Origin: Artemia franciscana
Taxonomy: Eukaryota > Arthropoda > Branchiopoda > Anostraca > Artemiidae
Direction: 5' to 3'
Assembly (NCBI RefSeq): GCF_032884065.1
Contig: NC_088875.1
Location: 41,243,402 to 41,307,401, forward strand
Length of the DNA stretch: 64,000 nucleotides
In this document: positions 23,501-33,599 of the stretch, piece after piece
How the letters are laid out: every line of letters starts with the position of its first letter
Position numbering within the stretch: the first letter of the stretch is position 1
Program-made: the position numbers and the translations under genes
The notes under the pieces: generated by a model
What the model was told of the DNA's origin: nothing
Seen by the model: the letters and a program-made list of their open reading frames with translations, nothing else
The model's database searches: none

Positions 23501-26500
23501 TACCATTGACCTTTTTGAACATCCCATACATATTCTCTAGATAATCGTGATCTAAGAACCAAACAGACTTGTCTCTTTCATCTTCATCAAAAGGTACTGA
23601 AATGGAAAAAAAAATCAATGAGTTATTTCTATTATTTCACATTTCATCAGATTGACAAAATACTGACAAAGTTTACCTTAATTTAGAGCTCACACATATC
23701 CAATATTATTTCGAATGTTCATACAATTATCCTTGAGTTTTTAAATTGTTAAATTTTCAAAAAAGGATCAAAAGCTAAATCGAAATAATAAATCCAAAAT
23801 TGAAAGCAAATTGATAATGTTACTTTTACGTCAACTGGCATTAAATTTGGAGATACCTAGCTTTTATTAAATGTAAAATTTGATTTAAAATACAAATTTA
23901 TCATTCAGCAGTAAAAATGCTACAGCCTTTGTGAAATTCCATTACAAGAACTGCAAATTTCAGAATGCCATTAGGGAAGCTTGTCTGGGAAGCTTATAAT
24001 TCAACAAAATTCTCATGAAAAATCTGATTTCAGATGCAAGTAAGGAAGAACAAGAGCTAAGAGCTCGTATGGCACTTGTGCTGAGGTTGTGCTGAGGACG
24101 GAAGAGCCAAGAGCTCATGTGGTATGAGCTCTAGCAAAATTCTAAGAATCAATAGATTGCTTTAAAAGTAAAATGAGAGGCTTAATGCCGGTCGGGATTT
24201 AAAATAAGAGCTCTGAATCACAAGGTCCTTAATTCATTAATATCCAATCACCCACTAGCAAGTTAAAAATACTTCAATTTTTCCAATTTTTCCTCTCCCT
24301 TCAGCCCCCCCAGATGTTCGAATTGGGGAAAACGACTTTATCAAGTCAATTTTTACAGCTCCCTGACATGCCTACCAATCTTCATCGTCCTAGCACGTCC
24401 AGAAGCACCAAACTCACCAAAGCACTGAGCCCCACCATCTAACTCCCCCAAAGAGAGCGGATCCAGTCCAGTTACATCAGTCATGTATCTACAAAATTTA
24501 TAAGCATTTTCCAAGATTTCTGGTTTCCCCCTCCAGCTCCCCCCAAGGTCAAAAGATCTGGTCGGGATTTGAAATAAGAGCTCTGATACATAAGTTCCTT
24601 TTAAATATCAAATTTCATTAAGATCTGGTCACCCATTCTTAAGTTAAAAATACCTCAGTTTTTCTAACTTTTCCAAATTAACAACCCCCCACTCCCTCAA
24701 AGAGAACGAATCCATACCAATTGAGTTAATCTTGTATCTATAACTTGTGCTTATTCTTCCCATTAATTTTCATTTCAATATCTCAACTCTAAGTGTTTTC
24801 CAAAATTTCCAGTTTCCAAGATTTCTGTTCCCCCCCTCCAACCCTCTATGTCCCTGGATCCGATTCAAATTGAAAATGGAGCATCTGAGACATAAGATTC
24901 TTCTATATATCAAGTTTCATTGAGATCCAATCACCCATTTGTAAGATACCTTGATTTCATTTTTTCCAAGAATTCCGGCTTCCCCCTCCAACTCCCTTCA
25001 ATGTCACTGGATCTGGTCGGGATTTAAAATGAGAGATTTAAAGCATAAGATCCTTCTAGATATCAAACTTCATTAAGATCTGATCACCTGTTTGTAAGTT
25101 ACAAATACCTCATTTTTTCTAATTTTTCAGAATTACTCCCCCCCCCCAACTCCACCAAGGAGAGTGGCAACAGGAATTCCCTTGTCTATTAGATCTGTAA
25201 CAAGATTGTAAGACTGCAGTAAATTTGTATCAACAGATCTACCACTTTGGAAGCCATGTTGAGAATGGTGAAGGATGCCATTCTTTTTGAGATGTTTAAT
25301 AATAGCATCATCAACTATTCCTTCAATCACTTTGACAACAGAAGAGGTAATACTGACTGGCCTGTAATTTGCAGCAGCATTTCCTTTTCCCTTTTTGAAA
25401 ACAGGAGTTATGTATGCTTTTTTCCAACCCACCAGAAGTTGTGCAGCTTTGATTGATTTTTGGAAGATTACAGTAAATGGGGCAGCTAGGATATGTTTAG
25501 CATGTTTGAGAAGCCTAGGATAAATATTGTCCAGACCCTTAGATTTATATACATTAATTGAAGCAAGTTTCTTATTCACCATGTATTCAATTACTTCAAT
25601 ATCTGGCATAGTGGTAGTGATTGAGTAAAAAGAGAGAGCAGGGGGTGGGACACCCCAACCATTAAAAAATACTGAGGAAAGTTGTTTATTCAAGACTTCT
25701 GCTTTACTTTCAGGTGTAGATATCATATGTCCATTTTGCCATAAATCTGGAACTGAGTCTCTGTCTGGTTTTTAGTTGCCCCCAAAAGAGTTTGGGATTT
25801 ACCTTGATTTGCTTAGCCAGTTTATTTTTGTGATTTGATTTTAATTTTTTTATGTTATTAAAAGCCGTCCAGGCCGAATGGGTTGGTGCACTGGATTTGG
25901 GATCCCTTGTCTGAGAGGACGCGGGTTCGAATCCCAGTGTACCCAATTCTTCAGTTTGGGATGGGGGTCAGTGGCGTGACTCTGTAAGCTTAGCCAGAGT
26001 CGACCCATCTCTAAATGGGTACCTGGAGAAATCTGGGGAAGGTAAACAGGAAGGGTGTGCAAAAGCACAGGATGGCTGGCCCCCAACCCCCCATTGCACT
26101 TCCTGGCTGAAGGGCCAAGAAACAGAGATCAGCACCGCCGGTATGGACTGTAAAGTCTAATGCTGTATCCTTTAACTTTTTTTTTTATTTGTTAAAAGAT
26201 TTCTGGCTACCTGGTATCTTTCAAAGTTACAAGAGTTTCTATCCTTGCAATACTTTTTCCATGCTTTGGATTTTCTTTGGATGAGATTACAAATAAAAGG
26301 AGTTAGATATGGCAGTGTTTTAGGCTGTCTAATCATCCTGAGACTAGTACAGTATGCCTCGATTTAGCACTAAGTAATAAAGTTTTGAATATATGCCAAG
26401 AAGTCTCAAGATCAGCATCTTTGATAAAGCTCTAGTTAATACATGCTAAATCTCTACATACAGCTTTGTAGTCAATAAATGAGCAATGCTTATAAGTAGT

Positions 26501-29500
26501 TTGTTTGCTGTGAATATTAATTGTAGAGAGAATTGTAACATGGTCACTTCTTCCAGGGGGGGGGGAGATAATCATTGCTTAACAGTAGCTCAGGACTAGA
26601 AACAATTACTAGGTCAAGAAGAATGGATTCTTGTAAGCTCATTAACAGATTGGTATAGATAATTGTTTGATAAACAAGATGCAAAGGGAGAACCTGTAGT
26701 TTGTGTTTTTGGTGACCCATATCCATCAATCCATACAATTTCTGGCAGGTTGAAATCATCAACTATAATTTTCTCAAAAGATTTGATTTTTAAGATATTG
26801 GATACCATTTCCAAAAGGGCATTTTTGCTAATAATCTTGCTTGGGGAACTAGGGCTACAATATACATATCCAAAGCATATTATATTATTGTAAAATAGTT
26901 ATAGTTAATCAAAATGTTTCAACCCAAGGTCTATAGTTGTTTGTGGGAATAAGAACACCTGCCTGCAGCTCCTCCCTAACAAAAATACCCACACCTCTCC
27001 TAGAATCAGGGTCCAATTAATTTGAAGAAAGTTTATAACCATTGACACTAATGCAAGATTCTGTAAGTTTGGTATTGCTAAACTTGGGGCACACTTCCAC
27101 TATTGCAAGTATATCAGCTTGTTATTTTAAAAGAATTGTGGCAGCCTTGTTCTATTTATTTGATTAAATAAAAAAACAAGTTTTTTTAACAGAAAGTAAG
27201 GAGCAACATTAAAACTTAAAACAAACAGAAATTACTTCATATGTGAAAGGGGTTGCTTCCTCATCAACACCCTGCTCTTCATGTCAAAGTTTGACTCTTT
27301 CTCTTAACTCTACTTTTTAAAACAGTAAAAAACTTTAGCATAAAGATGATGAGGAAGCAACCCCTTTCACATGCAAAGTAATTTCTGTTTGTTTTAAGTT
27401 TTAATGTTGCTCCTTACTTTCCATTAAAAAAACTTGTTTTTTGTTATTTAATTTGTGAACGTTTTTGAATCAATGCATGTTTTGATTTTGGCTCTCTGCA
27501 GATGAATAATTAAAATGCAATTTGCATATTTATTTTTTTTGGCTAAATGGCTTTCTCATGGTTTTGATTGAATGATTTTGAGAAAAAAGGAGTGGGGGAG
27601 GAGGCCTAGTTGCCCTCCAGTTGTTTGGTTACTTAGAAAGACAACTAGAACTTTTAATTTTTTACAAACATTTTTATTAGTAAAAGATATACATAACTTA
27701 TAAATTAGCTTACTTGAAGAACTTCTGTATTCTCATGTTTTTACTATGTATATGAGGGGGTTCACCCCTTGACAGTACCTTGCTCTTTATACTAAAGCTT
27801 AAATTTTGTCCCAATTTCTAAAGATTGATCCCTGAATCACAAAAGCCATAGAATAAATAGTTGAAATTACTAAAAATAATTTAGCATAAAGAGCAAGGTA
27901 TTAGGAGGAGGTGAGCCCATCATATGCATAATAATTTCTGTTTGTTTTAAGTTTGAATTCTGCTCCTTACTTTCAGCTGAAAAAAACTTTTTCATATTCA
28001 TTTTTTCATTGTTTTTTTTAAATGATACTTGAAAATCCTGTGCTCCCTTCATGGAAATTTTCTTCCCCCATGATAAATGCCTCCAAGGAAAGTTCCCCCA
28101 ACATATCCCCCTCTTCTCAATGAGTAATGTTGTACTGCTCTGAAAGATGTTTTATTACAAATTCCTAATTCCCACCTATTCTTGGCTGGGGATACCATAT
28201 GCAACTATGTTGTATTTCCTCCTATTCCTGTCCTTTTCCTACCTGAATATTCTAAGGATTTTATCTTCAAGGTGGGAGTCAATAATCTGTTTTACTTTTG
28301 ATGTTTCCAGCTGCATTGCTGCACTAAAATGTTTTTTAACCTCTGAAACAGTGCATTTATTGGCCATGTTTTTTTCTAGGTCATGAACATGCTCTTAATA
28401 TCTTTTGGTAGATACTGATGGTGTTTAACTTTCATATATAGACTATTTGAAAATTAAAAAATGCAGTCAAAAAATTGTACAATAGTGAAAGAAGTGAAGA
28501 TAAAGGTTCTTGTGTTGGAAAAAATGTTAACTAGGATTATTTTCTATAGGGTAAAAAACCAGAAACCAATTGATTAAAATTATGTAAAACTGAAACCCTC
28601 ACATCTTGTCACAAAAGGGGAATTTAGAAGTATTGTATATACTAATGAAAAGCTTAAAATTTAAGCTATACATGAATATGGTTATTTTTGTAATTATTTA
28701 AGATCAAAGACTTGAAATTATTAGTTTATTGCTTTATCTACAAGGACCTCTCTTTAGAAATACCACTTATACTATTTTAATGTAGCCTATATATTCTTTT
28801 AAACTTTCAGTTTTACTCAGCCTGCATATTAACCAACAATTGATTTTCTTCTGATTCTAAAACTGTAACTTTTATTGCTTGACATTTTTTCATAAATCAC
28901 AAATATTAAATATAATTATTTCTTTTCAATTGCTTGTCAAAACAGAGACAACATTTTCAATTCATCCTGACAAATCATTGGTAAAAATTTGACCAAGAAG
29001 GTGGAGCTCTTCTTTCAGGCTGTAGTAAAATATGGGATATCCAAAAGCCCATCTCTATTTTTCAGGAATGCCAAAGAAAAGTGGTCTTTCCCAAAAAGAT
29101 ATCTTTTACCCTATTATAAAGTAGGCTAAGAATTGTTTTCTTATTATGTCTCCTTATGTAGTAGGCTTCTCAAACATTTATACCCAATGTTATGAAGCTG
29201 AAAATAGTTAGCTGGTACTTCATTTAAGCAGAAGATTTATTTAGCATGGTTTCATTTTAACTAATATATTTTAAAAGGTTATTATAAGCCACTGCCCTCT
29301 AGAGGGAAGAGTGGAGGTAAATGCTTTAAAATACCTTCCCAGCACAAATTTCAGTAAAATTCTAGTTAATTGACTTCTTGCTATCTCAGAAAGGGTTTAG
29401 GTTAGGAAAATGAAACTTTCAGGGCTGAATCTACAGACTAAAGTATGTCCCGGGAAGGTATTTTGAAGCAACTACCTCCACTCCTTCTCCCTCTAGAGGG

Positions 29501-30472
29501 CCCTGACCTTTGATGACCTTTAAAAATATGTGTGTTATAAAATTGAAACCTTGCAAAATAGATCTTCTGCTTAATTGAAGTACAACAAAATTGTTTTAAG
29601 CTTCATAACTTTGCTCAATTTCATTTTATAAGGTTTTAAAGATATGCAAATACATTTCCTAAATTTTGAAAAAAAAATTGATATGGCTCAAAATTCTACT
29701 CAAATAACAGGAATTGCATTTTCAGAACTAAAGGCAGAGAAAAAGCAACTAGTAACTGGAAATTGAGGTTAAATGTTGTTTTGTTAAAATTTCAATAGGT
29801 ATAGACCTGTCATGTAGGCAAATTTCAGGGCCCTCTAGAGGGAGAAGGAGTGGAGATGGGTACTTTAAATTACCTTCCCAGGACATACTTTAGTCTGTAG
29901 ATTCAGCCTTGAAAGTTTCATTTTCCTAACCTAAACCCTTTCCAAGATAGCAAAAAGTCAATTAACTAGAATTTTACCCAAATTCCATCTGTAGACCCAT
30001 CCCTGGAAGTTTCATTTTCCTTACTTAGGCTATCCCCTTTCAAAGATAGTTGAAAGTAGCTAAACAAGACTTTTATGGGTCAATTTATCTGTACATAATG
30101 GAAATAAAAATTATTTTCTTAACAAGTTTCCTTAGTAATAGTGCTGATTGTGCATTAATACTCTTCTTTTGTTTCCTTCAGAAGTAGCCAACTACTAGCC
30201 TATATTTTTCCATAGCCTACCACAATAAATATTCTCTTAGGTTCTCTATCTTATGCCCCCTTACCTGCGAAGCTATTTGAAACATCAAGCAGCCCTTTTC
30301 CTTTGTTTGAACCTAGTAAAACGCCAACACACCTCCTTTGACTGCCAACTTTGCCCATCCTAGTAAAGTGATCTACAACACTAAGTAATACAAGAGGATG
30401 GACCACTACTTTTGTTTGGTCATTATTGTTTCCACCAGCTACTTTCTTCAGCGTACTGTGAAGACCTGTCAT
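7374..30472 (-). CDS. PSMD7: PSMD7/Rpn8, 26S proteasome lid subunit (whole gene, 5 exons)
   Basis: This subunit is a scaffold of the 19S regulatory particle lid and pairs with the deubiquitinase Rpn11. The five coding exons are 30265-30472, 23504-23596, 17479-17657, 11735-11938 and 7374-7682. They join in consistent phase to 993 nt, giving 330 aa plus TAA; I recall human PSMD7 as about 324 aa. The MPN domain is in the first half ([15 protein letters not shown], then [17 protein letters not shown], then GWYHTGPKL), and a helical dimerising region and a Lys/Glu-rich tail follow. As known for the family, the catalytic JAMM histidine/serine set is absent (HTG instead of H-x-H), so it is structural. 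Every splice site has GT and AG. All introns are loaded with transposable elements. Confidence 0.95.
7942..8262 (+). mobile_element. tRNA-derived SINE, copy 1
   Basis: The head resembles a tRNA with box A near GGCGAGTGGTTAGTACGC and a weakened box B (GAGCCCGAGTCC). A conserved body follows (TAAATGGGTACCTGGAGAAA, then AACAGGAAGGGTGTGCAAAA) and the 3' end is near CCGTATCC. A 10-base match TTTTAAAGCT at 7932-7941 and 8251-8260 could be the target-site duplication. It lies in PSMD7 intron 4, antisense to the gene. Related copies are at 25864 and 33338. Confidence 0.8.
8470..8559. repeat. (TA)n microsatellite
   Basis: About 90 bases of alternating A and T in PSMD7 intron 4. Confidence 0.97.
9255..9690 (+). 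repeat. Interleaved direct duplications
   Basis: A segment starting TGCTGATTATTTGGTTTGGG occurs at about 9255 and again at about 9614. A second one, TATGGACCTATTCCTGTATT plus its continuation, occurs at about 9563 and 9654. The copies are almost identical, so the rearrangement looks fairly recent. Confidence 0.75.
9735..11098 (-). pseudogene. LINE reverse transcriptase, nearly intact, 5'-truncated
   Basis: From 11098 down, the frame reads [52 protein letters not shown] and [11 protein letters not shown]. After a TAG at 10556-10558 comes [10 protein letters not shown], with the catalytic YADD codons at 10517-10528. A C-terminal part follows with [35 protein letters not shown] and [10 protein letters not shown], ending near 9735. 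Only a few stops are present, and the endonuclease part is missing. This is an RTE/CR1-type non-LTR element in PSMD7 intron 4, same strand as the gene. Relatives are at about 13560-16290 and 47930-48300. Confidence 0.88.
11735..11938 (-). CDS. PSMD7: PSMD7 exon 4
   Basis: 204 nt, 68 codons, phase 0 at both ends. It starts [11 protein letters not shown] and includes the family hallmark [16 protein letters not shown] and [10 protein letters not shown]. It ends SSYLQQ. The donor reads CAG|GTTTGA, weaker than the usual GTAAGT, but the exon end matches the protein family exactly. Confidence 0.94.
14280..15665 (+). mobile_element. Composite foldback element inside the hAT element
   Basis: It starts with the module around GGAGATGACATGACCCC, also seen at about 52850. 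It continues as roughly 900 bases of degenerate GGGGAAATTTTCC-like units (14440-15350) and ends with a foldback unit (15385-15660). Frames rich in FSMGEILHG-like strings here are by-products of the GGGGA/TTTTCC repetition, not genes. Confidence 0.7.
15385..15660. repeat. Foldback unit, diverged
   Basis: The left arm has GTTTTAACTGAAACTAGGAA and a TTCGCTTTACACGGTGAAG inner end. The right arm has ATATACGGAATAATTTCTGT and ends CTTACTTTCAGTTGAAAAAA. It is a diverged and partly deleted relative of 3260-3556. Confidence 0.65.
16291..17478. other. PSMD7 intron 3, nothing recognised
   Basis: Low-complexity AT-rich sequence, including a short AAAAGCAAAAACGCAAAAAG patch near 16920. No element boundary was found. 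Confidence 0.4.
17479..17657 (-). CDS. PSMD7: PSMD7 exon 3
   Basis: 179 nt (two bases finishing Ala, then 59 codons). It encodes [19 protein letters not shown] and continues with a conserved [16 protein letters not shown] and an [11 protein letters not shown] end; the donor is GTGAGT. The HTGPKL segment sits where an active JAMM enzyme would have its zinc ligands, so the loss of the metal site is visible here. Confidence 0.95.
17658..19660. other. PSMD7 intron 2, 5' part on the plus axis, nothing recognised
   Basis: AT-rich non-coding sequence without tandem repeats or convincing protein homology. Confidence 0.4.
19660..22120 (+). pseudogene. Non-LTR retrotransposon remnants, possibly two elements nested
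   Basis: The first piece, 19670-19962, reads [20 protein letters not shown] then [12 protein letters not shown], which is the C-terminal part of a CR1-like LINE. It is followed at once by an endonuclease end (19970-20280: [30 protein letters not shown]). Then comes reverse transcriptase (20900-22110: [57 protein letters not shown]). A C-terminal piece before an endonuclease piece means two elements. Many stops and frame changes are present. It sits in PSMD7 intron 2. Confidence 0.78.
22690..22890 (+). pseudogene. LINE 3'-terminal coding remnant
   Basis: The frame reads [20 protein letters not shown] then [12 protein letters not shown]. This matches the closing motif of CR1/L2-type LINEs (FFS-R-VNxWNxLP, then F+xRLD). 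It could be the tail of the element whose C-terminal part lies at 19670-19962, separated by a later insertion. Confidence 0.6.
23504..23596 (-). CDS. PSMD7: PSMD7 exon 2
   Basis: 93 nt. The acceptor follows a pyrimidine-rich stretch (TTTCCATTTCAG). It encodes (V)[18 protein letters not shown], then [12 protein letters not shown], with the split codon completed by the next exon; the donor is GTATGC. This is the centre of the MPN domain and is highly conserved. Confidence 0.95.
24190..25140 (+). repeat. Diverged long direct repeats (about 3-4 units)
   Basis: Units start near 24190, 24560, 24858 and 25015 with GGTCGGGATTTAAAATAAGA or a close form. Each goes on with CATAAGATCCTTCT, CATTAAGATCTGATCACCC and a C-rich run with CCAACTCCCCC. 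The first spacing is 370 bases; later units are shortened. The block touches the 3'-truncated end of the LINE at 25133, so it may be part of that insertion history. Confidence 0.75.
25864..26189 (+). mobile_element. tRNA-derived SINE, copy 2 (best preserved)
   Basis: Box A lies in AGGCCGAATGGGTTGGTGCA and box B is GGTTCGAATCC (25924-25934), a textbook internal Pol III promoter. The long variable-arm layout (GGATTTGGGATCC, then GTCTGAGAGGACGCG) looks most like a tRNA-Leu ancestor. The body and 3' end match copies at 7942 and 33338. It is inserted in the LINE between its endonuclease and reverse transcriptase parts. Confidence 0.88.
27175..28125 (-). mobile_element. Composite foldback element, inverted partial copy
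   Basis: On the minus strand it follows the same order as 2587-3556: a GGGGGATATGTTGGGGGAAC segment, a foldback unit (about 27995-27720), then a GGAGGGCAACTAGGC-type spacer. A second foldback unit (about 27455-27175) ends it. The palindrome-bearing first module is absent. Sequence identity to the 2587-3556 copy is clearly high over about 950 bases, with many C-to-T-like changes in this copy. Confidence 0.8.
29291..29990. repeat. Large inverted repeat with CCCTCTAGAGGG cores
   Basis: The segment about 29345-29505 is the reverse complement of about 29829-29990 (shared text GGGTTTAGGTTAGGAAAATG and CCTTCTCCCTCTAGAGGG). A third, direct partial copy of the right arm's start lies at 29291-29345, so 29291-29505 is itself a hairpin. 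The self-complementary CCCTCTAGAGGG marks each copy. This looks like a MITE-type element and a solo end, located in PSMD7 intron 1. Confidence 0.75.
30265..30472 (-). CDS. PSMD7: PSMD7 exon 1 (start codon)
   Basis: It encodes 69 codons plus one base. ATG is at 30470-30472; I chose it because the only further upstream in-frame start-like codon is a TTG. A short lineage-variable lead rich in Asn and Gly precedes the conserved [15 protein letters not shown]. The exon ends with DVSNSFA and the first base of the Val codon; the donor is GTAAGG. The lead is a few residues longer than I remember for the human protein. Confidence 0.93.
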
Positions 30473-33337
30473 TTTAAACAAGTTTCAACCTGGATTTGCA
30501 CAGTCACAAAAAATCTGTAGTTTCTTCAGAAAATGCTTATAAAAATAGGAAATCGGAGCGTTTTTTATGCCGCATCTTTATTTGCCTTGTTTTGGCTAAG
30601 GTAATAAAATACCGTCAGTAGCGATGACTAATGAATCTATACGCTGATGGGATTTGGCCCAAACCGAAACCACGATGTTTGGATGTACTTTAATTGACTA
30701 ATCATATCAAAGTCATACAGCCTAAATTTACCAAAAAAAGAGAAATGGAGCTTGGCCAAACGATGCGGAGTCTTAATTTGTCCTTTTCTGGTGAAATCGG
30801 CTATTTTGAATCAAATAGAGGTGCCATGTATATCAATAAGGGGGATACTCCCCTACAATACTTTAGGTGACATGGTAAAAAGAATTGAGTCAGTAAAATC
30901 GTGGCACAAATTACCGCTGTTTGACAGGATTTACTGTTATAACTCAATAAATGGGAAGAACAAAACTTATCAGATATGTGGAATAGCATGACGAGTGACA
31001 GCAGATAGATATAGTGACACAAAAAACCACTGCAATCTTGACCTCCCGAAATCTCTTCCTTGGTCACTACCGACAGATGCAACATTTTTGCCGACTAAGT
31101 TTCTAAATTAGTTAAAAAGATGAACAGCCAAAGCACTTTGTTATGTGATTTTACCGACTCGTTCTTTAAATTACATAAACAAGAAGAGTAAAACTAAAAA
31201 CAATAGTAAAAGTGAGTGAAAGACTGTGAAATTACTGATATGACAATAACTGAATCCTTGACCTGCCAAAATCTAACTCTCAGTTGGTAAATGCAGCAAT
31301 TCTACATGGTGTTTTTTTAAAAAGTAAAAGGGGTGAATAAAATCAATAGAACAATGAAAATAAATAATGCCTTCTAATTAGAGCAGTTTAACCAGCCCGA
31401 AAAAAGGGTGATTCCATGAAAACTTTAGTAATCGATTTCAACTAATTGGCTGAGAAACTGGTTATCAATATATTTGTGATTATCTTAAACACAAAAGAAC
31501 AAATCTAAATCGACTAAATAAGATATATAACAAGTTTAAAGATCAATCGAGCATAAATATAATGATTTGAAGTGATCTCAAACCTCGACAATTTTTAAGT
31601 ATTTTTAATAATGCACAGTGTCTATTTTTTAGCATTTTTGCCTGACCAAGAAGCTCCCTCTCTAGAAGTAAATTTGTATTCTTGTGGTCTTCAGCAATCT
31701 TTGACACTAAAATAATACTGTTTTGACAACAACAAAATCAAACAGAAAACAGCGCAGCATTGTCAAACTCATAGACATACGATTTTGGTGTTATACATTT
31801 GTCAAGGAAGAGGACAAGGTCCTCCGACAGAAAAAAACTGAATCTGCTACATTACATACAGGGTACTTCGTACTGAAACAAAGTGGGCAGAGACGGGAGA
31901 TGCTTGGGTTGAAAGTAAAGGATGTTACTTGAATAAGATAAAAGCCAATTGGCTGAGCACCCACGGCTAATTGAATAAACTTGTTCTTTGTTAATAAATT
32001 CCAATAGATGTTAAAGTTGGGACAACGCATAAAATAACAGGAAATCACTTTGTTTTAACGTGTTCTACGGAGTCAATAAACTAGATGATGCAATGCTTAA
32101 CAATTTCTCTTTTGTCGAGCCAACATACCGAAGTATGCTGGGCAAAATAGATGATTTTTCATCAGGTTTAATACACATTTTTTACAGTTTACATAAAATA
32201 TCTATTTTTAGTCTTTTTCTGGGTTTTCCCCCTTTAAAACCGACCCTCCACCGGAATACATTTATGCTTAAACGATCGTAAATTCTTTACGGTTTTAAGG
32301 TGTTAACATCCGAAAATAACAGTATCAGATGGGCAATAGTGCAGTAATATCAAAATCAGAGATATGTAATTTAGGTACGGAGGAGAAAGACCTCTAAAAA
32401 GAAAGATCAGAGCCTTCTTCTTCACCAGTATCAAAAGGTTACTTTATTGCTGTGTATTCTTTCTGGATAGAAACATGAAAGGGAAAAAGGTGTATTGGCG
32501 GAAATGTACTATTTATCTGGAATAAGATTGCGAGTCAAATGGCTGATAATCGCAGGAAATATACAGATCATTTTCAAAATTGTCATTTAAAGACGATTCC
32601 TTGTTCTAAAGCCGACTCATTGGGTGACTATAAATCTTTCTATGTGAACAAACTGTGTGTTTTCCTCAAAATCATGGTATTGAATAGCTCAAATGATGAA
32701 GATGACAACTCCTCTTATTTGGAGCGAACGTACCGAGGTGTATTGGACAAGATGGATAAGGGCTATAAACCCTTTTCAGAGTAGTGAAGCTATTTTCCAG
32801 GAAAATGTCTAGATCCTGAGGAAAACGTAGATCTAGATCCTATTATACATTAAATACCATCCAAATGTCGAAAACTATACAACACTGTTCAGAGCCCTTT
32901 TGCTGGGTGAGTAATTAGTTGTACAAATGGCTCTTACTGTAAAATACAAAGAAATTCGGCTCAAAATTGTAAGTTGTGAAAGAAGGAGATATTTTTATTA
33001 ATTACTTAGGAAGTAAACACAGTCTTCAAAGTAACAAATGAGCCGGTAAGATCTACTGTCCCCTATTCAAAGTATTTTGGGTAGTGATAACCCTGAGATC
33101 AGAACCAATGACTAACGATTATATGCTTTGAAGAAATTGAACCAAAATCACCGTATATCGATGTAACCTGAATTGGCAGCATCTAGGCCATATAACAGTC
33201 ACATCTCTTGAGAAAAAAGCTCAGATGTAGAATCTCTACACGTTCTTTGTTGATTTTAAAGTGATACATCTATCACAAAAAAAGAAAATTGAAATTACAA
33301 TTTTTCTTTTTGCAAAGTTTATAATAAATACTACGAA
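30473..33337. other. Intergenic region, no gene recognised
   Basis: This is the upstream side of PSMD7. No TATA box or initiator could be fixed. Two short plus-strand frames with similar ends occur at 32060-32281 (PTYRSMLGKID) and 32539-32784 (RTYRGVLDKMD), described under findings. The rest is AT-rich and unassigned. Confidence 0.4.
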
Positions 33338-33475
33338 ACAGGAAAGGTGTGCAAAAGCACAAGATGGTTGGCCCAAAGCCCCCCCCCATCGCAGTTCCCG
33401 GATTAAGGACCATAAAACGGAGATGAGGACCGCCAATTTGGACTATGAGGTCTAGTGCCGTATCTTTAGCTTGTC
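33338..33475 (+). mobile_element. tRNA-derived SINE, copy 3 (5'-truncated)
   Basis: It contains only the 3' half of the family: AGGAAAGGTGTGCAAAAGCA, a C-run, ATAAAACGGAGATGAGGACC, and GTGCCGTATCTTTAGC. The tRNA-like head is missing. Same orientation as the other two copies. Confidence 0.8.
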
Positions 33476-33599
33476 TTATAGCCTTCTAATAGTGTGTGTA
33501 TATGTGTATGTCCAGATTTATTATCGATCATGAACATAAAAATACAACAGCGACAGAGCGATCAGAAGAAAACAAATAAAAAAGAAAATAGAAACAAGT

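Larger units (their letters stand above)
25133..28450 (-). pseudogene. LINE with SINE and foldback-element insertions
   Basis: Read on the minus strand: an ORF1-like piece (28140-28386: [26 protein letters not shown]). Next an endonuclease piece (26544-26814: [29 protein letters not shown]), a linker, and then [13 protein letters not shown] (about 25770-25800). Last is reverse transcriptase (25133-25726: [49 protein letters not shown]), cut off before the catalytic YADD. A SINE (25864-26189) and a composite foldback element (27175-28125) interrupt it. It lies in PSMD7 intron 1, same strand as the gene. Confidence 0.82.

Noticed and set aside
25864-25940. Functional tRNA gene
   Set aside because: The box A/B layout is tRNA-like, but acceptor-stem pairing is lacking and the same body follows in other copies; it is the head of a SINE.
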